This document shows, in pieces, positions 55,782-64,000 of a stretch of 64,000 nt of DNA. The stretch spans positions 11,976,001 through 12,040,000 of the forward strand of contig OZ005604.1 in assembly GCA_963930655.1 (NCBI GenBank), read 5' to 3'. How positions within the stretch are numbered: the stretch's first letter is position 1; each line of letters begins with the position of its first letter. The DNA is from Myrica gale. Taxonomy: Eukaryota; Streptophyta; Magnoliopsida; Fagales; Myricaceae. The notes beneath the pieces were generated by a model. It was not told the DNA's origin. It worked only from the letters and a program-made list of their open reading frames with translations, and searched no databases. Made by a program: the position numbers and the translations under genes.

Positions 55782-58700
55782 TCATCCAGATTTCCCTTCG
55801 GGCTCTCCAATGAATCCCGTGTAAGACCCATCAGGTTGACGAATATATATGTTCAAGTTGCTGGAAATGAAAGGTTCCTGGAGGATACAGAGACAGAGAA
55901 ACAGTCAGAAATATATATAGTCACTGGAGAAAAGTTCAAGGACAAATGATGTGTTCAATGTTTCATACAGCTAACTACATCTCTGACAATTCTAAATCTA
56001 AAACAACATTATTTTTAAAGACTCAAAAAAAATTATTGAGAACAATTTTTTTTTTCTAAAGTTGATAACTGGAACAGATGGGCCAACAGAACCATGAAAC
56101 TGGGAACTGAACCTTGGTCTAGCTACTTCAACCTTGGTCTGCCTCACTGCTCTACTAGTACCCAAAACAAAGGAAAATCCAGCACATATAATTTGTCTAT
56201 TCTTCTAGGACTCTGCCTGACCTCCATATATTATTCTGAGAAAAGAGAGACATAACATGTCCCCTAAGTGTTCTTTTCCTTTTACCAATATAAATGCAAA
56301 AAAAAAAAAGAAGAAGAAACCATTTCTTGATTCTCCACCTCAATAAAAAGAATAAAACAAAAAAAATAAAAATTGAGCGATTCCTTCTCAAACTGTTGCG
56401 CACCGAAAAGAAGAAACTCTCTTTTTAATCGAACAACCCAATAAGGAGCTTGACCTAATGAAGAAACAAGGTTCAGTACTAACCTTTACATGGATTTAAA
56501 ACCTGAAATCCTAGACAAACACCCTAAAGTCACAGAAAGACCTTGAAAAGATCAAACAAAGTAAAATAAACACAAAGAAAACATTAACCATTACTCTAAT
56601 GTAGGGTTTTAGCTTATCCTACAAAGATCTAGACTCATCAAAGCTCAAAAAGATCACAAGAAGAATAAAAACAGAAATAAATACTAGGCAGATACAAAAG
56701 AGTCTTCATATAGAAGTAAAATAAAACCATTTCATGAAGTTAAAATTAATATTTACCAAAGGCTACATTACAACCCCGGCCCCTGAAAAATTACCAGCAT
56801 TAAAATGTCAGCTGCAAAAAATAATCCAGGTCATTAGGTCATCAATTGTCTCAAATGTAGTCATTTATTGGTCACAACAGTCACATACTACGACAGGACC
56901 TGCACTGTGTATCTTATTGTAATTACGTGGCACGAAAAAAAATTGGTCAGAGTCCATGATTTGGTGGTGCAACATTGTATGTGCCAATAACCCCCATTTC
57001 TCTCTTTCTCAACCCGAAAACCAGGTACCTGCCACCCCCATTCATCCCAACCCCAACACCATTGCCATGGCACTTCTTCCCTGAGTTATCCAAATATGCT
57101 GTCATAGCACCCATTTGGAAAGAACTGTGGCAGCAATCTACCAACATTTCTTTTTTTTTTTGATAAGTAAGAGAAGCTTTATTGAGATAAAAGAGAGAAT
57201 ACAAAACAAAACAAAAGGAAACGGGACAGTACAAAAGGCTGTACTGACCCAACTACAACAAACAGGCTAAAAAACTGATAAAATCACTGAAGTCTACAAA
57301 AGGAGAACCCAACACCCCGTTAGCCCACAAGAACAAATTCTGCAACATATTGCCTTTCATTCGAGCTAAGGGCAACCCCAAATCCTCAAAGCACCTTCCG
57401 TTCCTCTCCTTCCATAAGCTCCACCAAAGACATAAAGGAATCAAATTCCACACCATCAACGCCAAAGGATTGTTGAACCTCCTCTGCCAACACTTTAGCA
57501 CCGCGCCCACCCTCTTTGGCATCACCCACTGATAGTTAACAATGCTAAGGACATGCACCCACAACTCTCTGGCAACCGGACAGTGGAGAAGCACGTGATC
57601 CACAGATTCTTCATCACCCTTGCATAAAAAACAGCAGTTAGTCAAGTACATCCCCCTCCGCCTTAGGTTGTCAATGGTTAAGACCTTCCCATGGGCCGCT
57701 TCCCACACAAAGAAAGAAACTCTTGGTGGGACAGCACTCTTCCAAATCTGCCTCCACGGAAAGACGTCTCCCGTACCCCGAACAATAAGCTCATACATCG
57801 TCTTAACCGAGAAAGCCCCGTTCTTGGCACCTTGCCAAAGCATCTTATCATCTCCTCGTCTCCTAAGATCCATAGAGTACAACAATGAGTAGAAAGCTGA
57901 AAATTCTTCAATTTCCCAATCATTGGCTGTTCTAGAAAACAGAATAGACCACACCCCATAATCGGAATTCCCCTCGAAACAGTCCGCTACCATCGCATCC
58001 TTGCACCTAGCAAGGGCATACAAGAGAAGGAAAGCAAACTTCAAGGGCCGATCTCCACACCAAAGATCATGCCAAAACCTAACAGTAAGCCCACCACCCA
58101 CAACAAAACGGATGTTCCCGCAAAAGAGTGGCCACCCCTTGCTAATGTGCTTCCACAAACTCACACCGTAAGACCCTTGGATGTCATTGGTTCTCCAACC
58201 GCCCGGGACATTACCGTACTTATCCGCAATAACTTCCCTCCACAAACTGTCCATTTCCAAAGCAAAACGCCATAACCACTTCCCCAATAATGCCTTGTTG
58301 AACACCTGGAGCCTCCTTAAACCCAGCCCTCCACTCTTCAACGGAAGACAAACCCTCTCCCACCTAACAAGATGGAACTTATGCTCACTTCCATCACCCC
58401 CCCAAAGGAACGTCCTTTGGAGTTTCTCCAATCTATTGGCTACCCCCAAAGGAATAGGAAAGAGAGACAAAAAGTAGGTTGGGAGACAAGAGAGCGTCGA
58501 CTTGATCAGCGTGAGTCTACCACCCTTCGAAAGATAGCTACGTTTCCAACCGGATAACCTTTTTTCAGCTTTCTCAATAATGCCATCCCAAATAGACATA
58601 CTCTTAAAACGCGCTCCCAACGGGAGCCCAAGATAGGTGGTAGGCAGCGACGAAACTCTACAACCCAAAATAGCAGCCAGCTCCTGAACATTACCCACCT

Positions 58701-61700
58701 CCCCAATTGGAATAACTTCAGTTTTTGAAAGGTTAACTTTCAGCCCTGACACCGCCTCAAAGCACAACAATAAGCATCTGAGATGACGAAACTGACTCGC
58801 CTCCGCCCCGCACAAAATCAAAGTATCATCAGCAAACAGAAGGTGAGAAATGGACATACCTCCTCCACCCCTACCTCCAACCTCAAAACCCGCAATGGCG
58901 CCCCGAGCCACCACGACATTCATCATCCTGCTGAAGGCTTCCATAATGATCACAAACAAAAAGGGTGAAAGAGGGTCACCCTGACGCAATCCCCTAGAAC
59001 CACCAAAAAAACCCTCTGGGGAGCCATTCACCATCACCGAAAATTTAACTGTAGAAATGCAAAACTCGATCCACCTACACCACTTTTCCCCGAAACCGCA
59101 TCTCTTTAGTAGATACAAAAGAAAATTCCAATTGACGTGGTCATAGGCCTTTTGAATATCCAATTTGCACAGCACACCTGGCACATTGGACCTCACCCGC
59201 GAGTCAATACACTCGTTAGCGATCAGCACTAGATCTAAAATCTGTCTCCTCTCCACAAAGGCATTCTGGGACGACGAAACAATCTTATTCAAGACAATCT
59301 TCAAACGATTAGCAAGCACCTTGGCCAAAATCTTGTAAACGCTCCCCGTTAACCTAATGGGACGGAAGTCCTTTAGCTCGACGGCTCCCTGTTTCTTCGG
59401 AATAAGAACTATGAAAGTGGCATTCATACTTCGAACAAATCTTCCCTCCCTAGCGAACTCGTTGAACGTAGAAAGAATGTCTCCCTTAACCACCTCCCAA
59501 CAAGCTTGGAAGAAAGCTAAGGAGAACCCGTCAGGGCCCGGCGCCTTATCTCCATTTAAACTCCTAACCGCCCCCGTAACTTCCGCCTCATCAAAAGGTT
59601 GCTCCAACCGTTCCGCTTCAGCCCCTGAAATAGAAGCAAACTCTAAACCCTCCAAAAGAGGTCTCCAAGAAAAAGGCTCCTTATACAGAGAGCAATAGAA
59701 GCCAACAATCTCCTCTGAAATCCTACCTGGATCCTCCACCAACTCCCCCTCGATCTCCATGCTCGAGATGGTATTGTTTCTTCTATTAGAGTTGGCCACC
59801 CTATGAAAGAATTTCGTACATCTGTCCCCCTCTTTGAGCCAAAGAGCCCTTGATTTCTGCCCCAACTGGTCTCCTCCATCTCCATTAGAAGATCCAACTC
59901 CCTAGACACTGCCACTTTCCTCTCTTTCCCCACCTCATCGAGGTGACCCTGCTCATCCAACTTATCCAGCGAAGATAGCTCATCCATCAGTGCATTTTTA
60001 CGAAAATTCAGATCCCCGAAGGACTCTTGATTCCACAATTTCAGATCCTTCTTTAGAGCTTTCAACTTAGAATCGAGCACAAAGCTAGGTGATCCCGAAA
60101 AAACATAGGAGGTCCACCACCCCTTGACCTTATCCACAAAACCCACATCTTTAAGCCACATGTTCTCAAACCGAAATGGCTTCTTTCCTCCTCCAAATCT
60201 GCCACTTTCCAAAAGAATAGGGAAGTGATCAGAAGACAGACGTGGTAGCCGCTTTTGGATAACCTCGGGGAACAAGGCTTCCCAACAAGGACTGATGAGA
60301 AAGCGGTCAATTCGAGACCACGATTGGACATCTCTATTATTTGACCACGTAAATAGCCCTCCAGTCATTGGCAAGTCCACCAAGGCATTTTCAGAAATAA
60401 AGTCCGAAAATGCCAACATAGCACTCCCGAAACCACTGGCTCCCAAACGTTCACTGGGGAAACGCGTAACATTAAAGTCTCCCCCAATGCACCACGGAAC
60501 ATCCCACCAAGCAAAGATACCCGACAATTCCTCCCAAAGCACACTTCTCCTACAATCAATGTTGGGCCCATACACCCCTGAGAACGCCCACTGGACCCCA
60601 TCCTCCACATTCTTAAATAACACCGAGAGGGAAAAACTGCCCGAACAAACATCCACCATCTCAAGAATCCTCATATCCCACAAAATCAGAATCCCCCCCA
60701 AAGCTCCTTCAGCCGCAAGACTGCACCAACCCACGTGACGCCCCCCCTCCCCACAAACTTCTGATGAAAGCTCTAGAAACCAACCCCACCTTAGTCTCCT
60801 GAAAGCAAACTAAATCAGGCTTCCATCCCCGCAACAAATTTCTCACCCTACTACGCTTTTGACTGTCATTCAGCCCCCTTACATTCCAACTCAAAATTCT
60901 GGGCTTCATAAAGGTTTAAAGGATACCCGCCCTCCCTTTTGGCACTTCCTAGACTCAAACTTCTTTCCATCATAATTGACTGAAGTTTTCAACCCCTTTA
61001 GCTCCCTTACGAACTTGCTTCCAGATTTGCTAGTAATCGCGAGCCCACTCCGCTCTCTATCCTTCTCAAGAGCTGCAAAAAGTTCCAAAAGCTCACTTTC
61101 ATGACCTTCACAAGAAAGGCCAACCATGTTTTTAAAGGATGAAACCATCTCCAACACCCAGTCCGAAGAGAAGAGCTCCAAATGACGATCCTCATTCCCC
61201 TCCGTAGGAGGACACACCGCCAATGGTACAGCCACAACCTCATCAGCTCCACTATCTACACACACCATAGCCCCCTCCACAATTAAAGACACATCTGCCT
61301 TCCCACGGGTACTGTCCACAGTTGCACCCTCCTCTAAAACTACTGTCCCAGCTGCATAGGATCCCCCCACAATTACCTCCGCAGCCCCCTCAGCCTGGGG
61401 AGAGCACACCGACTTCAGCGGTGCATGGACACGAAGATCAACAGTCATCGTCGACTCCGGCAACACGCCGACCGCGCCATCAGCCTCCCCAGACGACGTC
61501 GCCCCCACCAACACTGGCCGAGGGTCAAGTCGCGGCTCCAGATTAGGAGTCGGGAAGACCGCCGAAGGTCCCGACACCGGCCGGTCACCGGTCGTACACG
61601 TCGCCACCCCAGACGGCGACGACTTCTCCGGCCGAAGCTGAAGGACCAGATCCGCCGCCGGATCGGTGAGCTGGGAGTCCACGATGACCATCGGAGCTTG

Positions 61701-63920
61701 CGGGATCTCTGACCCGAGAGCTGGCCCGCCCGACCCGTTAACCAGCCCAGCCTGCCCCTTCAAATTGGCCTCACCCCCCAACCCAGGCCCAAGCCCACTC
61801 GACCCATACACCTTATGAAGAGCTTGCATCACCCCCCCAGCACAACCATCATCGTGGGCATCCAAACTGCATTCAGCACATCCTAAGCCTTCCCTCTCCA
61901 GGCCCATATCACCCATGTAGCCCAGCGACCCAATAATCCTATCCAGCTCAATTCTCAGGCACTGAAGCCTCTCCCGAAGATGTGATAGACAAATAAAACC
62001 CCCCTTGTCAGTTTCGCCCACCTTATCATTAAATGCCGAGAAATTGGAAATCGTCAAAGTAGCCGCCTGGTCTGCACAACACTTCATCTTCTCAGCACGC
62101 GCCCACGATTTGCCGCAAGTAGCAGAGACAACAGGCCGCTTGAAAAGAGAGCCAGAAAGATTCGACGAAGGCCCTCCTTTCACGGCATCAACAAACGATA
62201 CACCTTCTCTGCGACCATCGTCTCCGATCGTGACACGACCATTTCTGGTCCTCCCAAGGTGCTCAACCACTTCCTGGAAACAGTCTCCCAAAGCCTTCCA
62301 CCCAGTCCCTCCCTACCTTCCGGAATCATAATCACTCCTCTTTTATTTCGCTCACCATATTCGACCACAGCCACATACCTCCCTGCCTTATTCTGGCAGC
62401 GTTGAGCTAGAAAACCCCGCGTACCTTCATTGAACTTCATAACAAAATCATTATCGCCATCTGCAGCCAACAACTTTGAGGCTAAGTTGGCCACCCAGAC
62501 AGCACCGTATCTCCCTAGCGAGATAGCACCGCGAGATTTGCGACTCCATTCCGACCACCTTATGACTCCACTATCACAGACACACACCTCAAAACTCTTG
62601 GCTTCAACTCGAAAGCACCGTGAAAAAACCATGGCTAAAGGACTGTCGTTTCGTGAATATCTCCCAATAATCAGCTCTAAAGGGGTCTAACAAAGCTTGC
62701 TAAAGGATTGCATTCAGGACAGATCATGTTCGACCATGCCAAGCACAAAATTATGATGGTATTATCACATTTCTTTCCTCGGTGGGTAAACTACTCGAAT
62801 ATTTGCACTGGATTGAGCCCAGTTGATTGACACTTGCTAAATCAGGGAAACAAGCAACCTACCAACATTTCTCAAAGACTTAACTTCCAAATCTCTCAAT
62901 AATAGCATTCAAATGCTCATACCAACAAACTGCTCGCAAGTCCACTCTTGACGAGGCTCTGGGGAAGTAATTGGCCACAAAGGCAGATGGGAAGGCTCAT
63001 GCCACCGGAGTGAAGAAACGCCGCATGTTGACCCAACCCAAGACCATGGTTCTCCAAAAGATCCAAAAGCATTGGAAGAGCTGGAGCTCCTGATCCACAA
63101 GCTGCTCTATTGCAGTTCGTGGTACAAGGGATCGCCAAACATGTGATGACCGATCTACACTATTCATCCCCTCTATTTGGTTCCCTTGCCTCCAAGGCTT
63201 TATTTACAACGTGAGCAAGTATATTGTAAGAAGTGTCAACCAAAGCAATCCTCTAAGAAAAGAAACCTGTCTTAAGCCATTGATGACAGGGTCAAACAAA
63301 CAAAACAAAGAATTCTCATTTTAGAAGAGCAAGTGGAGGTCATCGGAGGGAGAGGGTTTCTGTTAAAGCTCTGTATTGGGTGCTGTGTGAGATGGCAACA
63401 ATGCTGACTGGCACCAATTTGATGTATATTCACAAAGCGCTGTAAAAATAAGCACTTCCTTATTCTTTATATAGGGGTGGGTGCTTATTTGTTGATTAAG
63501 ATTCTTCAAATTTGTTTTGTGCCGTGTCATTAGAAAAGTTCACATCAGCATTTTCCATCATATCATGTGTTGCCATAATGCCAAAAGACTAAAATGACTG
63601 GTACTAGAGGAGCATGCACTGAACTCACGCGAAATATTATCAAGAGAATAGGAAAAACTTTACAACTCAATGAGCATAAAAATTCAGAAATCTTGGGACG
63701 ATCATGAAAGAAAAATGGTACAACTCAGACAAATTGTTACCTGATCACCAGTCTCAGTACCCTCTGAGTGGAAGAGAATGGGCCGGCATCGCTTATCTTC
63801 ATTCATTAGGCTTGAATTTTGAAAGTGTGTCACAAGAGCAGCCATACCCTGGATTCGCGCATATGCCAGTGAAGCAACTTTTTCACTATTAAACTTCTCC
63901 CACTTCTTCCCATGAAATGC
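55782..63920 (-). CDS. MEI2-like RNA-binding protein gene, last two coding exons (5' part beyond window)
   Basis: Plant MEI2-like proteins have three RNA-recognition motifs, the C-terminal one (RRM_2) being specific to the family, and act in meiosis and growth control. On the minus strand, exon 63920-63741 codes for 60 residues of the end of that third motif: AFHGKKWEKFNSEKVASLAY, ARIQGMAALVTHFQNSSLMN and EDKRCRPILFHSEGTETGDQ. It is bordered by AG before and GTAAC after. The final exon, 55877-55782, gives EPFISSNLNIYIRQPDGSYT then GFIGEPEGKSG and a TGA. The two are in phase, 60 and 31 codons. The intron between (55878-63740, 7.9 kb) holds a full-length LINE in the same orientation. Further exons lie beyond 64000. 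The C-terminal tail style is like the ML2/ML5 group, but the subtype is uncertain. Confidence 0.88.
55878..57132 (-). other. Intron of the MEI2-like gene, part left of the LINE
   Basis: AT-rich intron sequence without recognised features. Open stretches at 56888-57250 on the minus strand do not resemble any family I know. Confidence 0.55.
57133..57151. repeat. Left target-site duplication of the LINE (19 bp)
   Basis: GCAATCTACCAACATTTCT; the right copy at 62854-62872 differs at one base (C for T). Confidence 0.85.
57253..60909 (-). pseudogene. LINE ORF2: endonuclease, reverse transcriptase, zf-RVT
   Basis: It starts MKPRILSWNVRGLNDSQKRS with an APE-type endonuclease (CFQETK, GGDFNV, SRIDRFLIS, LSSDHFPI). 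The reverse transcriptase follows: LNGDKAPGPDGFSLAFFQ, IPKKQGAVELKDFRPI, IQKAYDHVNW, GLRQGDPLSPFLFVI, and the catalytic HLLFADDTLIL. At the end is the zf-RVT domain (CCFLCKGDEESVDHVLLHC). The RT-to-end part is a single open frame of about 870 codons (59865-57253). Frameshifts lie near 60720 (within the endonuclease) and near 59860 (before the RT), so no single full-length ORF2 remains. The protein would nick target DNA and copy the element RNA in place. Confidence 0.9.
60906..62632 (-). pseudogene. LINE ORF1 (gag-like, plant L1)
   Basis: ATG at 62632 (MVFSRCFRVEAKSFEVCVCD). The first about 115 residues resemble the conserved N-terminal region of plant L1 ORF1 and DUF4283-like proteins (GRYGAVWVANLASKLL, GTRGFLAQRC, NKRGVIMIPEG). 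One frameshift near 62285 moves the frame. The rest, to 60906, is a long low-complexity Gly/Ala/Val/Ser-rich part without a clear domain. It probably binds the element RNA. Confidence 0.75.
62854..62872. repeat. Right target-site duplication of the LINE (19 bp)
   Basis: GCAACCTACCAACATTTCT, partner of 57133-57151. Confidence 0.85.
62873..63740 (-). other. Intron of the MEI2-like gene, part right of the LINE
   Basis: A stretch at 62880-63150 is less AT-rich and gives two overlapping minus-strand frames of 60-70 codons, without family resemblance. The rest shows nothing. The splice donor for exon 63741-63920 is GTAACA at 63740-63735. Confidence 0.5.
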
Positions 63921-64000
63921 CTGCACAAGCTTAACAGCCTTTAGTTCTAGCAAATTTAAGGCTCACCATTCTTTCAATCTAGCAGAACTATTCGAGAATA

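Larger units (their letters stand above)
57152..62853 (-). mobile_element. Full-length L1-type LINE in the MEI2-like intron
   Basis: 5.7 kb on the minus strand: a 5' leader (62853-62633), ORF1 (62632-60906), ORF2 (60909-57253), a short 3' tail ending CTTACTTATC and a poly(A) tail (T run from 57152). It is bounded by a 19-bp target duplication. ORF1 ends in the same ATGA that starts ORF2 (TTATGAAG), an arrangement that suggests ORF2 translation by termination-reinitiation. Three frame breaks make this copy defective, but it is otherwise whole. That and the nearly perfect duplication point to a fairly recent insertion. Confidence 0.92.

Noticed and set aside
56888-57252. Minus-strand frame with GNGVGVGMNGGGRYLVFG, considered as a coding exon interrupted by the LINE
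   Set aside because: No family recognised, and it runs into the LINE tail; low-complexity Gly run.
57350-62690. Many plus-strand frames of 60-147 codons
   Set aside because: Shadows opposite the LINE ORFs; Pro/Ser/Arg-rich and unlike any family.
62909-63138. Two overlapping minus-strand frames in the MEI2-like intron, considered as an exon or pseudogene
   Set aside because: No recognisable domain and no good phased splice sites found by eye; left as intron.
1-64000. tRNA, rRNA, microRNA and CRISPR-like arrays
   Set aside because: No cloverleaf, rRNA text or spaced direct-repeat array was seen; the CTCGAG minisatellite has unequal, AT-rich linkers within an LTR and is not CRISPR.

Overview
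This window is plant nuclear DNA, most likely from a woody eudicot. The evidence is two intron-rich plant genes (a PRS4-type ribose-phosphate pyrophosphokinase and a MEI2-like RNA-binding protein), an NDR1-type defence gene, and a heavy load of nested plant retroelements. The species cannot be fixed from the sequence alone.

Layout, left to right. At 1-2509 lies a long Ty3/Gypsy LTR (here called Tekay-A) set into the integrase part of a broken Copia element of Tnt1 type on the minus strand (2510-5271). After a featureless spacer comes an NDR1-like gene on the minus strand (6992-7633), which reads well except for an in-frame TGA at codon 12. From 8332 to 31737 there is one large nested structure. 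An old Tat-lineage Gypsy element on the minus strand is bounded by a 5-bp target duplication CCACC (8327-8331 and 31738-31742). Its left end is a 3' LTR plus an antisense extra ORF, and its right end is a 5' LTR, PBS and start of gag. About 20 kb of other elements lie between: a Tekay-C LTR, three Tekay-B LTRs (two followed by PBS and gag), an inverted Tekay-A piece and an unclassified repeat. At 32043-37258 a 1003-bp host unit occurs twice, about 99% identical by eye, either side of another minus-strand Tekay-A 3' LTR.

The right half holds two convergent host genes. The PRS4-like gene (38612-54601, plus, seven exons, 320 codons after discounting one insertion) has a 182-bp Tourist/PIF-Harbinger-type MITE in its third codon, which cuts the start codon off from the rest of the frame. 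Its first intron carries a young, nearly whole Copia element (39230-46656, TSD CTTAT, LTRs differing at about 3 of 567 sites). Its second intron carries a Mutator-like MITE, a LINE fragment, a 50-bp tandem repeat, a TRIM and a 32-bp 'micro-LINE' insertion. The MEI2-like gene (minus) shows only its last two coding exons (63741-63920 and 55782-55877). The intron between them holds a full-length L1-type LINE (57152-62853) with a 19-bp target duplication, three frame breaks and an ATGA overlap between its two ORFs.

No new multi-gene system is visible. The most notable observations are the MITE in codon 3 of the PRS4 homologue, the nonsense codon in the NDR1 homologue, the target duplication that unites 23 kb of fragments into one Tat element with an antisense ORF, and the 1-kb duplication around a Tekay-A LTR. 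Coordinates, alignments and percentages were worked out by eye.
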